Source: Nocardia panacis
GTDB taxonomy: Bacteria; Actinomycetota; Actinomycetes; Mycobacteriales; Mycobacteriaceae
Reading direction: 5' to 3'
DNA: 64,000 bases
NCBI RefSeq assembly: GCF_003598715.1
Contig: NZ_QZFU01000010.1
Location: 276,111 to 340,110 of the forward strand
A model generated the notes under the pieces. The model did no database searches, was not told the DNA's origin, and was given only the letters and a program-made list of their open reading frames with translations. Positions within the stretch are counted from its first letter, which is position 1, and the number at the start of each line of letters is the position of its first letter. Positions 33,095 to 41,419 of this stretch are shown in pieces. A program made the position numbers and the translations under genes.

Positions 33095-33100
33095 CCGTTG

Positions 33101-33126
33101 CCGGCCCGCCGCGACCGGCGGGCCGG
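33101..33126. terminator. Bidirectional terminator hairpin
   Basis: CCGGCCCGCC pairs with GGCGGGCCGG over 10 bp around GCGACC. It lies between the convergent HNH nuclease and flavin monooxygenase genes. Confidence 0.65.
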
Positions 33127-33134
33127 AATCCGGC

Positions 33135-34340
33135 TCAGGCTCGGGCCAATTCGCGCTGCACCGGCGCGGACCAGTCGATCCGGTAGCGCTGCTCGAAGTC
33201 GATGACCTTCTCGAAATTCATCAGCCTGGTGAACAGCGGCATGAGCACCGGCATCAATTTCTTGCCGACGGGACCGGGAGTCTTGCGGTGGTTGATCTTC
33301 GCCCCGCGCGCGGTGATGCGCTGCACCCGCTTGCGGCGCAGTCCCTCGTAGGCCGCGAAGGCCGCCGCCGGATCATCCAGATCCCGCAGGCAGCGTGCCA
33401 ATTGGATCGAAGACTCGATCGCCTGCGATGCGCCCTGGCCGGTGCTGTTGGACGGACAGTGCACCGCATCGCCCACCAGCACCATGCGACCGCGATACCA
33501 GTGCGGGACCGACGGCATGATGTGCAGCGCGCCGACCATCTCCAGATCGGCCTCGGTCGTCGCGCGGGCCAGAATGCCACCGGGATGGTCGGCGCCGTAA
33601 GTCTCCCGGATGACCCGCAGCCAGTGCGCGGAACCGGCCTCCTTGGATTCGTTGAGCGAAAGATACTGCGCGCTGGGCAGATTGACACCCCACAGGACCT
33701 TGCCGTCGCCGACCGACCCGTAGAGGTAGTAGGCATTGCCGCCGAAGGCGAAGTACATGGTGTCCGGCGGCAGATCCAGTTCCGGCGCGTCGAGCAGCGC
33801 GCCGAAGCCGAGCATGCCGGTGTACTCGGCCTCGGGCGCGCGCGGGTCGATGAGCTTGCGCACCGTCGAGCGGATACCGTCCGCGCCGATGAGGATATCC
33901 GCGCTCGCACTGGCGCCATCGGCGAAATGCGCGGTGATCCCGGCGCCGTGCTCGTCCACGCCGACCAGTTTCCTGCGGTACTCGAAGGACACGCCCGCCG
34001 CGACGGCACGATCGTGCAGCACCCGATACAGGTCGGCCCGCTGGAGGAGTTGCCGCGGCTCCAGATCGGGCGCAGCGGGCATCGCGATGCTGCGCGCCCC
34101 GATCGTCATGTAGGAGTGGCGAATCGGGACAGACACCGCGCGGACCGCCGCCCCCGCGTCGATGATGTCCAGGGCCGCGACACCATTCGGCTCCAATGCC
34201 AAGGTGTTGCCGCGCCCGAAAGCCGGTCCCGGATAGGCTTCGTAGACTCGAGCTTCGATACCGGCTTTGCGCAGTGCGATCGCGGTGACCGGGCCTGCGA
34301 TGCCGCCACCGATGACGAGGGCGGTTCTGACTGTGGACAT
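33135..34340 (-). CDS. FAD-dependent monooxygenase (PHBH type)
   Basis: 401 residues. It has the Rossmann FAD motif LVIGGGIAGPVTAIALRKAG, the DG motif DILIGADGIRSTVRKLI, and the second FAD motif MVLVGDAVHCPSNSTGQGAS. These define single-component aromatic hydroxylases that use NAD(P)H and O2, including the tetracycline-modifying TetX-like group; the substrate is not deducible. ATG 34340 follows GAGGGGAATCACCC. A PadR regulator gene starts upstream on the same strand, 183 bp away from this gene's start at its 3' end, followed further up by an MFS pump, which together suggests response to an aromatic or toxic compound. Confidence 0.92.
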   Translation of the reverse strand: MSTVRTALVIGGGIAGPVTAIALRKAGIEARVYEAYPGPAFGRGNTLALEPNGVAALDIIDAGAAVRAVSVPIRHSYMTIGARSIAMPAAPDLEPRQLLQRADLYRVLHDRAVAAGVSFEYRRKLVGVDEHGAGITAHFADGASASADILIGADGIRSTVRKLIDPRAPEAEYTGMLGFGALLDAPELDLPPDTMYFAFGGNAYYLYGSVGDGKVLWGVNLPSAQYLSLNESKEAGSAHWLRVIRETYGADHPGGILARATTEADLEMVGALHIMPSVPHWYRGRMVLVGDAVHCPSNSTGQGASQAIESSIQLARCLRDLDDPAAAFAAYEGLRRKRVQRITARGAKINHRKTPGPVGKKLMPVLMPLFTRLMNFEKVIDFEQRYRIDWSAPVQRELARA

Positions 34341-34523
34341 GGGTGATTCCCCTCGGTTCGTAGATTCAACCCCAAACCTGTCTCGTACGAACCACCCGGT
34401 TATTCTGTGGTTGCCAGCCTTGTTTCCGGGTGCGCGCACGCGGTTCGAGACGGTTGCTGCGGGCTCGGCGGCGGTGTTGCCGCACTGTCGCCGGGTCCGT
34501 ATTTCTGAAGGCCTCTCTTGGGC

Positions 34524-35177
34524 CTACTCTTGCACCCCCACCCCCTTTTCAATCTGGTGTGCGACTTCGGCCAGGTCCAGTCCCTCGGCGTGGATGCGCC
34601 GCCAGAACTCGACATCGGGAAAGGTGCCGTCCGCCAATTCGGTGCGCAGCGACTGCGCCCACTGGGCCTCCGCCGTCAGCATGGCGATCCGATATTCGGA
34701 TTCCAGGAGCAACAACCGGGGCAGCGACCGTCGCAGGAGCGTATCGATCTCGCGCCTGCCCGCCGCCACTCGCTCACGAAGCGTCGCGACGCGCCGATCG
34801 AGCAACTCGACCACCTCATCGGGCGCCAGCGTCGCGACAATGGAAAGGCCCGCGACGAACCGGCTGCTCTCCGGCTCCGGGTTGGCGAGCAATTCCCTTG
34901 TCCAGTCGAAGAGTTCGGCGCGACCCGCCTCGGTGATCCGGTAGATCGTCCGTTCCGGCCGCGCCCCATCGCGCTCGCTGCCGACCACCTCGAGGAAGCC
35001 CGCCTTCTCCAGGTTCTGCACCACGGTGTACAGCGATCCCCATTTGATATCGAGATCGGCTTCCTTGCCGCGCTGTTTGAGTTTGGATGCGACCTCGTAG
35101 CGGTGCATGGGCTTTTCGAGGAGGGTCGCGAGCACCGCCAGGGCGGTCAGATTGTTGACCTTGCGCTTCTTGGTCAT
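34524..35177 (-). CDS. PadR-family transcriptional regulator
   Basis: 217 residues. The winged helix is at the N terminus (LTALAVLATLLEKPMHRYEV, IKWGSLYTVVQNLEKAGFLE, TIYRITEAGRAELFDWTREL), followed by a Vir_act_alpha_C-like helical dimerisation region. PadR proteins repress genes for detoxification and efflux and release DNA on ligand binding. ATG 35177 follows AAAGGAGGT with four bases between; GTG 35183 lies within this ribosome binding site and is rejected. A 30-bp inverted repeat directly upstream is the probable auto-operator. Confidence 0.93.
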   Translation of the reverse strand: MTKKRKVNNLTALAVLATLLEKPMHRYEVASKLKQRGKEADLDIKWGSLYTVVQNLEKAGFLEVVGSERDGARPERTIYRITEAGRAELFDWTRELLANPEPESSRFVAGLSIVATLAPDEVVELLDRRVATLRERVAAGRREIDTLLRRSLPRLLLLESEYRIAMLTAEAQWAQSLRTELADGTFPDVEFWRRIHAEGLDLAEVAHQIEKGVGVQE

Positions 35178-35189
35178 GCGCACCTCCTT

Positions 35190-35219
35190 TACTCGTCTAC
35201 GAATATACGTTGACGAGTA
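35190..35219. promoter_or_regulatory. Inverted repeat in front of the padR gene
   Basis: TACTCGTC (35190-35197) and GACGAGTA (35212-35219) are exact inverted 8-mers with a 14-bp AT-rich centre that itself contains ACGAATATACGT. It lies just upstream of the ribosome binding site, as expected for autorepression by PadR. Confidence 0.6.
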
Positions 35220-35245
35220 TTCGGGCGCAAGTATCCAGATCGGGC

Positions 35246-37279
35246 CTAGACGCGCACCGGCTCGCGCTCCTCGGTCTCCTCATCGAGGAGCTTCCCGGCG
35301 ATATTGTCCAGCGCCTGATCCAGCAGACTCCGATCCGCGGGATCGGTGAGATCCCAGTCGTCGAGCCGCTCGTCGAGCCAACGCCGCCATGCCGCGTGCA
35401 TCCGATCCACCTCGGCCCGACCGGATTCGGTGAGCACCAGCCGATCGTCCTCGCGCGCGACGTACCCCGCGTCGACCACCGAGTCGTAGACCGGTGCGAT
35501 GACCTCGCCGGGCACCTTGTGCGCGCTCGCGATCCCGGCCACGGTGGCCGCCCCGCGAATCCTGTTGTGCAGGTATACCTGTCCGAGCGCCCACCCCTCG
35601 CCGTGGCTGAGCGCGGATCCGGCCGACTCCAGAATCCGCGGCGCGATCGGCCCCTCGTCGCGCGCGCGGCGCATCGTCGAGGCGATGGCACACTCCAACA
35701 GCACCACCCGATCCGGCGAGTTCGGCACCGAGAACCCGTCTCCCACATCGCCTGCCGCCGACCGTGTGCTGTCGCGCAGCGGCACCTGTTTGAGGAACCA
35801 GGCGACCACGAACCCGAGCAGCGCCACCGGCACCACCCACTGGAAGACGTGATTGATGGTGGTGGCGTAGGCGTCGATGATGGGATTGGCCAGCTGCGAC
35901 GGAAGTTCCCGCAGCAGTTGCGGATTCGCGGCCGTGGCGGGCGGCACCACCTTCACCTCCAGCAGCGCCTCGGTCAGATTGGGTTTGAGCTGATTGCTGT
36001 AGAGCGTGCCGAAAATCGCGGTGCCGAACGTACTTCCGAGCGTACGGAAGAAGGTGACGCCCGAGGTGGCGGTGCCGAGTTGGGCATAGGGCACGGTGTT
36101 CTGCACGACGATCGTCAGCACCTGCATGGTCAAGCCGATACCCAGACCGAGAATCAGCATGTACAGCGATTCCAGCCAGAATCCCGTCGTGCGCCCCATG
36201 GTCGACATCAGATAGAGGCCCACCGCCATCACCGCGGTCCCCGCGACCGGAAAGTATTTGTAGCGCCCCGTGGATCCGACTATCTGCCCGGACAGGATCG
36301 AGGTGGTGAACAGCCCAACCACCAGCGGCAGCGTGCGCACCCCCGACGCGGTGGCCGAAACCCCGTCCACGTATTGCAGATAAGCGGGCAGATAGGTCAT
36401 CGCGCCGAGCATGGCGAAGCCGACGATGAAACTCAGGATCGAGCAGACGGTGAACACATTGCTGCGGAACAACCCCATCGGCAGCATGGGTTCCTCGGCC
36501 CGCAGCTCCACCGCCACGAAGGCCGCGAACAACACCACAGCGGCCACGAAGAGCCCGATGATGGTGGCCGAACCCCACGGATACTCCTGGCCGCCCCATT
36601 CCAGCGCCAGGATCAGGCAGGTGGTGGCGATGGCGACCAGCGCGATTCCGGCGTAGTCGATGATCGGCCGGATGGTGGAGCGCACCGACGGAATGGCGCG
36701 CGCCGCGATGACGATCATGACGACCGCCAGCGGCACATTGACGTAGAAGCACCAGCGCCAACTCGCGTGATCGGTGAACAGTCCGCCCAGCGTCGGACCG
36801 ATCACCGTGGTCACGCCGAAGACCGAACCGAGCGCGCCGGTGTAGCGGCCGCGCTCGCGCATCGGGATGACATCGGCGATGAGCGCCATCGAAGTGACCA
36901 TGAGTCCGCCACCGCCGAAACCCTGGATGGCGCGGGCCACCACCAGCAGCGTCATCCCGTGCGCGAGTCCGGCGATCATCGAGCCGACGATGAAGATCAC
37001 GCCGCTGAGCTGGAAGACCAGTTTGCGGCCGAACAGGTCGCCGAATTTGCCCGCCAGCGCGGTCGCGATGGCCTCGGCGAGCAGGTAGGAGGTGACCACC
37101 CAGGCCATATGCCCGGCCTCGCCGAGATCGGCGACGATGGTCGGCAGTGCCGTGGACACGATCGTCTGATCGAGCGCGGCCATCAGCATGCCCAGGGCGA
37201 CGGTGAGGAAAACGATGTTGATCCTGGCCCGGCTCAGTGGCTCGGCAACCTTGTCGGCAACAGCGACGGCACTGGTCAT
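35246..37279 (-). CDS. DHA2-type MFS drug exporter with C-terminal winged-helix domain
   Basis: 677 residues. The first ~520 are a 14-helix EmrB/QacA transporter with ALGMLMAALDQTIVSTALPT (motif D1), AGKFGDLFGRKLVFQLSG (motif A) and GVTTVIGPTLGGLFTDHASW (motif C), driving drug efflux with protons. Residues about 535-665 are an extra cytoplasmic domain resembling a MarR-like winged helix: AAATVAGIASAHKVPGEVIA, YDSVVDAGYVAREDDRLVLT and ESGRAEVDRMHAAWRRWLDE. It is likely to bind a ligand or DNA or to gate transport, but its role is unknown. The start is ATG 37279. A PadR gene lies downstream on the same strand. Confidence 0.92.
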   Translation of the reverse strand: MTSAVAVADKVAEPLSRARINIVFLTVALGMLMAALDQTIVSTALPTIVADLGEAGHMAWVVTSYLLAEAIATALAGKFGDLFGRKLVFQLSGVIFIVGSMIAGLAHGMTLLVVARAIQGFGGGGLMVTSMALIADVIPMRERGRYTGALGSVFGVTTVIGPTLGGLFTDHASWRWCFYVNVPLAVVMIVIAARAIPSVRSTIRPIIDYAGIALVAIATTCLILALEWGGQEYPWGSATIIGLFVAAVVLFAAFVAVELRAEEPMLPMGLFRSNVFTVCSILSFIVGFAMLGAMTYLPAYLQYVDGVSATASGVRTLPLVVGLFTTSILSGQIVGSTGRYKYFPVAGTAVMAVGLYLMSTMGRTTGFWLESLYMLILGLGIGLTMQVLTIVVQNTVPYAQLGTATSGVTFFRTLGSTFGTAIFGTLYSNQLKPNLTEALLEVKVVPPATAANPQLLRELPSQLANPIIDAYATTINHVFQWVVPVALLGFVVAWFLKQVPLRDSTRSAAGDVGDGFSVPNSPDRVVLLECAIASTMRRARDEGPIAPRILESAGSALSHGEGWALGQVYLHNRIRGAATVAGIASAHKVPGEVIAPVYDSVVDAGYVAREDDRLVLTESGRAEVDRMHAAWRRWLDERLDDWDLTDPADRSLLDQALDNIAGKLLDEETEEREPVRV

Positions 37280-37403
37280 CGCCCCAGTATGGGCCGTTGA
37301 CCGCGTTCGCACCCGCCAGCGACACGGCGATCCGGTGCCCGCGTAGGGATATTGGCAATTTTGCAGCAACGAAAGCTCCGGAACACCCGGCGCGTCCCGG
37401 AGG

Positions 37404-37430
37404 CGGCGCGCGGGTGAACGCCGCGCGCCG
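37404..37430. terminator. Terminator hairpin downstream of tetR
   Basis: CGGCGCGCGG and CCGCGCGCCG pair perfectly over 10 bp around GTGAACG. It lies 19 bp past the stop of the TetR gene on the minus strand, before the MFS promoter. Confidence 0.6.
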
Positions 37431-37448
37431 AGCGAATGCGGCTCGCCC

Positions 37449-38084
37449 CTAGGAGAATTCGATCAGCGTCAGCGCGACCGGAACCAAGAGGTTCACCAGT
37501 TCCTCGATCGGCGGATGCGGATCGGCGACCAGCCACTCGTAGGCCAGCCCATTCGTGACGCCGATGAAGGCGCTTGTGGCCCATATAGTTCCGCCGCGCA
37601 GCCGACAGTTCGGCGCTATCGCGGGCAGCACGATCGTCTCCAATACCGCACCCCAGGCGCGTCTGCGCTCCCTGCGGTGGCGCTCCATCCGCTCGCTCAC
37701 CCCGACCACCTCCACGAAGGCGAGCTTGGCGCGATGCGGATCCGACCCCATCGAGGACAGGAAGGCGGCGAACAGTTCGATGAGGGTGGTGCGCAGGTCC
37801 GGACCGGGTTCGAGCCTGGTCAGCGCGGTGTAGATGGCGGCGACGGCCTCGTCCTGGACGCGATCGTAGGCGGCGACGAGCACATCCTCGCGGGTGCGGA
37901 ACTCCTCGTAGAACTGACGTTTGGACAGTCCGGCCGCGGCGCACACATCGGCGAGCGAGCATGCGGCGTAACCGCGTTCGGCGAAGATCCGGGTCGCCGC
38001 CGCCAGGAAGCGCAACCGGCGTTCGGCCTTGCGCTCGACCACGGCGCGTCCGCCATACTGCCTGCCCACGATCGTCACACGCAT
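37449..38084 (-). CDS. TetR-family transcriptional regulator
   Basis: 211 residues. The N-terminal helix-turn-helix reads RFLAAATRIFAERGYAACSL then ADVCAAAGLSKRQFYEEFRT, typical of TetR. The C-terminal ligand domain has no recognised subfamily signature. GTG 38087 or 38075 are alternative starts to ATG 38084. It is divergent from an SDR gene 130 bp away, and a clean palindrome lies between them, so it most likely represses the SDR gene and perhaps itself. Confidence 0.93.
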   Translation of the reverse strand: MRVTIVGRQYGGRAVVERKAERRLRFLAAATRIFAERGYAACSLADVCAAAGLSKRQFYEEFRTREDVLVAAYDRVQDEAVAAIYTALTRLEPGPDLRTTLIELFAAFLSSMGSDPHRAKLAFVEVVGVSERMERHRRERRRAWGAVLETIVLPAIAPNCRLRGGTIWATSAFIGVTNGLAYEWLVADPHPPIEELVNLLVPVALTLIEFS

Positions 38085-38191
38085 CACGGTATCGGAGTAC
38101 CGGCGAGTTACCCCCCAGCGATTGCGATCCCGATCTCATCCGACGCCGGATGTGCGGGGAGTCATGGGCGGCGGCCGCGCTTTCGCTCGAA

Positions 38192-38207
38192 CTTACTCAA
38201 GAGTAAG
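38192..38207. promoter_or_regulatory. Palindromic operator before the SDR gene
   Basis: CTTACTC-AA-GAGTAAG is a perfect 7+2+7 palindrome ending 9 bp upstream of the SDR start codon. TTACTCnnGAGTAA is a typical TetR-family operator form, and a TetR gene is the divergent neighbour. Confidence 0.7.
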
Positions 38208-38216
38208 GTTGGGCGC

Positions 38217-39092
38217 ATGGCGTGGAATCCAGCAGAAATCCCGGACCAGACCGGGCGCACCTATGTCATCACCGGCGCGAACGGCGGTCTGGGCACGGTG
38301 ACCACCGAGATCCTGGCGGGCAAGGGCGCGACCGTGATCATGGCCTGCCGCAATACGAATAAAGCACAGCAGGTCGCCGACGGTATCGCGGGGGATGTCC
38401 GGGTCGCGGGCCTGGACCTGGCCGACCTGTCCTCGGTGCGCGAATTCGCCGAGAAGACCACCGATTTCGACGTACTGATCAACAATGCGGGCCTCATGTA
38501 CGTTCCGTTCTCCCGCACCAAGGACGGCTTCGAAACCCAGTGGGGCGTCAACCATCTCGGCCACTTCGCACTCACCGGGCTGCTGTTGGACAAGATCCGG
38601 GACCGAGTGGTCACCCTGGCCAGCATCGCCCACAAGCAGACACCCCGATTCCGCATCGATGACCTCAACTACGAGCAGCGGCGCTATCAGCGCAATCTGG
38701 CCTACGCGCAATCCAAACTGTCCAATCTCATGTTCGCGCGCGAACTCCAGCGTCGACTCGACGAAGCCGGATCGACCAAGCGCTCCTACGCGGTCCATCC
38801 CGGCGTCTCCCCCACCGACCTGTTCGCCAAGACCGAGACGCCATTGGACTGGGTCAGCAAGCCGTTCATCGCGCTGATCGGACACTCCCCCGCCAAGGCC
38901 GCGCACTCCACGCTGTTCGCCGCCGCCATGCCCGATCCGGACCCACACACCTATTGGGGTCCGACCTGGCTGTTCGGAAGTCAGGGGCCGGTCAAAGCCT
39001 CGCCCTCGAACAAGCGGTCCAAGAATCAAGACCTGTGGCGCGGACTCTGGGAGATCTCGGAGACCATGACCGGGATCACCTACCGGTTCTGA
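38217..39092 (+). CDS. Short-chain dehydrogenase/reductase
   Basis: 291 residues, classical SDR. The cofactor motif is VITGANGGLG (Gly20, Gly24, Gly26), followed by VLINNAGLMYVP and the catalytic YAQSKLSNLMFA (YxxxK). The N terminus AWNPAEIPDQTGRTYVITGA and the C-terminal HTYWGPTWLFGSQGPVKASP place it near mycobacterial oxidoreductases of the light-dependent-protochlorophyllide-reductase-like or retinol-dehydrogenase-like group. The substrate is unknown. It probably responds to the same compound as the divergent TetR protein. ATG 38217 follows GAGTAAGGTTGGGC. Confidence 0.92.
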   Translation: MAWNPAEIPDQTGRTYVITGANGGLGTVTTEILAGKGATVIMACRNTNKAQQVADGIAGDVRVAGLDLADLSSVREFAEKTTDFDVLINNAGLMYVPFSRTKDGFETQWGVNHLGHFALTGLLLDKIRDRVVTLASIAHKQTPRFRIDDLNYEQRRYQRNLAYAQSKLSNLMFARELQRRLDEAGSTKRSYAVHPGVSPTDLFAKTETPLDWVSKPFIALIGHSPAKAAHSTLFAAAMPDPDPHTYWGPTWLFGSQGPVKASPSNKRSKNQDLWRGLWEISETMTGITYRF

Positions 39093-39134
39093 GCACGGGC
39101 CTGACCCTACGGGCCGTGTAGTAGACGGGGTACC

Positions 39135-39578
39135 GTGGTAGTCGTGTCCGCGTCGCCCCGCCATAATCGCCCGGCCCTGATCGCGCTGGTCATGGTGGCC
39201 GCGCCGGCCTGCCTCGGGCTCGGCTGGTGGCAGTGGGAGCGCTTCGAATCCGCCAGCGGCACCGGACAGAACCTGGGCTACGCCCTGCAGTGGCCGCTGT
39301 TCGCGGCCTTCGCGGTCTTCGCGTACTTCCGGTTCGTCCGGTTGGAGACCGAAGCGACCGAGGATCAACCCGCCCCGCAGGCACGGCGCGCGAAAACCGC
39401 CGCGCCGCACGAAATTCCGGCGGGCATCCTGCCCGAACGTCCGAGCGCGACGCGCGAGCAGGATCCGGTGCTCGCCGAGTACAACCGCTACCTGGCCGAA
39501 CTACATGCCGCCGATATCGACGAGAAGGTTCGCGCGGCGGGCCTCGATACCGGCACCACCGAGAGGAGCGCGGGTTGA
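39135..39578 (+). CDS. lprD: LprD-like conserved membrane protein
   Basis: 147 residues with two membrane segments (LIALVMVAAPACLGLGWWQW and LQWPLFAAFAVFAYFRFVRL) and a cytoplasmic tail with EIPAGILPERPSATREQDPV and LAEYNRYLAELHA. Sequence and position next to a DUF3817 gene, rdgB and rph match M. tuberculosis Rv1343c (LprD), from memory. LprD is annotated there as a lipoprotein; here no lipobox with correct spacing is convincing. The function is unknown. Its end overlaps the DUF3817 start (TTGA), so they are co-translated. Confidence 0.8.
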   Translation: MVVVSASPRHNRPALIALVMVAAPACLGLGWWQWERFESASGTGQNLGYALQWPLFAAFAVFAYFRFVRLETEATEDQPAPQARRAKTAAPHEIPAGILPERPSATREQDPVLAEYNRYLAELHAADIDEKVRAAGLDTGTTERSAG

Positions 39579-39940
39579 CCACTAGCGAGAACCCGACCGA
39601 GACCGCCGCACCGGCCCGCCCGACGGCCGACCGCGCCAAGATCGCGGGCGCACTGCTGCGCTACCGGGTGATGGCCTGGGCCACCGGCCTGTGGCTGCTG
39701 CTGCTCACGGTCGAGATCATCGCCAAGTACGGCTTCGGCGTGCACACTCCCAGTTGGATCGCGGTGGTGCACGGCTGGGTCTACTTCGTCTACCTGTTCA
39801 CCGCCGCCGATCTGGGACTGAAGGTGCGTTGGCCCTACCCCCGCCTCATCGGCACCCTGCTGGCGGGCACCATCCCGCTGCTGTCGTTCTTCATCGAGCA
39901 CCGCAACGCCCAGCAGGTCAAGCGGGATTTCCAGCTCTAA
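39575..39940 (+). CDS. DUF3817 membrane protein (Rv1342c-like)
   Basis: 121 residues with three membrane helices: LLRYRVMAWATGLWLLLLTV, IAVVHGWVYFVYLFTAADLG and RLIGTLLAGTIPLLSFFIEH. The last segment with FFIEHR is the DUF3817 signature. TTG 39575 overlaps the lprD stop and is preceded by GAGAGGAG. It is convergent with rdgB. A second DUF3817 gene lies at 63430-63798. No function is known. Confidence 0.88.
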   Translation: MTTSENPTETAAPARPTADRAKIAGALLRYRVMAWATGLWLLLLTVEIIAKYGFGVHTPSWIAVVHGWVYFVYLFTAADLGLKVRWPYPRLIGTLLAGTIPLLSFFIEHRNAQQVKRDFQL

Positions 39941-39978
39941 GCGCACCTCCGCCTCCGCTCCGGCCATGCGCGGATCTA

Positions 39979-39994
39979 CCGGCGGCTTCGCCGG
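39979..39994. terminator. Short hairpin between convergent genes
   Basis: CCGGCG-GCTT-CGCCGG is a 6-bp stem with a tetraloop between the convergent DUF3817 and rdgB stops; it may serve both. Confidence 0.5.
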
Positions 39995-40001
39995 CAGCGC
40001 C

Positions 40002-40604
40002 CTACGTCAAGTCGCCCAGGGCGGGCAGCAGCAGGCGCAGGGCGCGGCCGCGATGGGAGGCCGCGTCCTTGTCCTGCGGGGTCAACTGGGCCGCGCTGAG
40101 CGCACCGCCGTCGGGGAAGAACAGCGGGTCGTAGCCGAATCCGCCCTCCCCCACCGGTTTCCGACCGATGACACCCGGCCACTCGCCGCGCACCACGACC
40201 GCCGCCGCACCCGGCGCCACCAGCGCGCAGGCGGAGACGAAGCGCGCGCCCCGACGCTCGTCCGGCACATCACCGAGCTGCCCCAGCAGCAGCGCGTTGT
40301 TCGCGCCGTCATCGCCGTGGCGGCCCGACCAGCGCGCCGAGAGCACACCGGGCATACCGTTCAGCGCGTCCACCTCGAGGCCGGAATCGTCGGCGACACA
40401 GGGCAATCCGGTGGCCGCCGCACCATCGCGGGCCTTGGCCAGCGCATTCTCCTCGAAGGTCGCGCCGGTCTCGGGGGCCTCGTCGTAGGCGGGCACATCG
40501 GCCAGGCCGACGATCTCGATCCCCGAAACCCCTGCCTCGTCCAGAATGCGGCGCAGTTCCTTCAGCTTCTTCGCATTGCGACTCGCGACGAGAACCCGCG
40601 CCAT
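40002..40604 (-). CDS. rdgB: RdgB/HAM1 non-canonical purine NTP pyrophosphatase
   Basis: 200 residues. It begins VLVASRNAKKLKELRRIL and contains GATFEENALAKARDGAAATG and VADDSGLEVDALNGMPGVLS, the ITPase signatures, followed by GGFGYDPLFFPDGG. It hydrolyses ITP, XTP and dITP to monophosphates, keeping deaminated purines out of nucleic acids. ATG 40604 overlaps the rph stop by one base; rph-rdgB is a conserved actinobacterial pair. Confidence 0.97.
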   Translation of the reverse strand: MARVLVASRNAKKLKELRRILDEAGVSGIEIVGLADVPAYDEAPETGATFEENALAKARDGAAATGLPCVADDSGLEVDALNGMPGVLSARWSGRHGDDGANNALLLGQLGDVPDERRGARFVSACALVAPGAAAVVVRGEWPGVIGRKPVGEGGFGYDPLFFPDGGALSAAQLTPQDKDAASHRGRALRLLLPALGDLT

Positions 40605-41380
40605 CACTTGCGCTTCGACTCGGCCGGATCCGGCAGCACACCCGGATAGGGCAGCGCCAGCGCCGCCTTCTGCACCTCGAACAGGCGCTCGCAGCCCGCC
40701 AACGCGGAATCGAGCAGCTTGTCCAGGGTGGAGCGCGGGAAGGTCGCACCCTCGCCGGTGCCCTGGATCTCGACCAGGGTTCCGGTGTCGGTGGCCACCA
40801 CATTCATATCGACCTCGGCGCGCGAATCCTCTTCGTACGGTAGGTCGAGGCGGACCCGGCCGTCGACCACGCCGACGCTCACCGCGGCGATGGCGCACGA
40901 AATCGGTTGCGGGTCGGCCAGTCCACCGGCCGCCCCGAGATAGGTGACCGCATCGGCCAGCGCCACATAGGCCCCGGTGATGGCGGCCGTCCTGGTGCCG
41001 CCGTCGGCCTGCAGCACATCGCAGTCGATGGCGATGGTGTTCTCGCCGATCGCGGCCAGGTCGATGCAGGCGCGCAGCGAACGACCCACCAACCGGCTGA
41101 TCTCCTGGGTGCGACCGCCGACCCTGCCTTTCACCGACTCCCGACCGCTGCGGGTATGGGTCGCGGCGGGCAGCATGGCGTATTCGGCGGTGAGCCAGCC
41201 CAATCCGGAATCGCGCCGCCACGGCGGCACCCCCTCGGTGACACTGGCGGTGCACATCACCCTGGTCTGACCGAATTCCACCAGCACGGAGCCTGCGGGA
41301 TGGGTGGTGAATCCCCTGGTGACTCGGACCTCGCGGAGCTCATCGTCCGCCCTGCCATCGGCTCGTCTCGACACGGCCAC
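40604..41380 (-). CDS. rph: Ribonuclease PH
   Basis: 258 residues. RNase PH trims tRNA 3' ends using phosphate. Family segments are [56 protein letters not shown] and [23 protein letters not shown] 41380 and GTG 41374 are both possible starts. It is followed without a gap by rdgB. Confidence 0.97.
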   Translation of the reverse strand: MAVSRRADGRADDELREVRVTRGFTTHPAGSVLVEFGQTRVMCTASVTEGVPPWRRDSGLGWLTAEYAMLPAATHTRSGRESVKGRVGGRTQEISRLVGRSLRACIDLAAIGENTIAIDCDVLQADGGTRTAAITGAYVALADAVTYLGAAGGLADPQPISCAIAAVSVGVVDGRVRLDLPYEEDSRAEVDMNVVATDTGTLVEIQGTGEGATFPRSTLDKLLDSALAGCERLFEVQKAALALPYPGVLPDPAESKRK

Positions 41381-41419
41381 AGCCTATGGCACCCGATCGC
41401 GGGCCTCCGAACAGGGGGT

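Noticed and set aside
35210..37300. Open frame of 696 codons on the plus strand
   Set aside because: It is exactly antisense to the MFS exporter, is His/Arg/Gly-rich and low in complexity, and has no domain or membrane pattern. Such frames are a by-product of high-GC codon bias.
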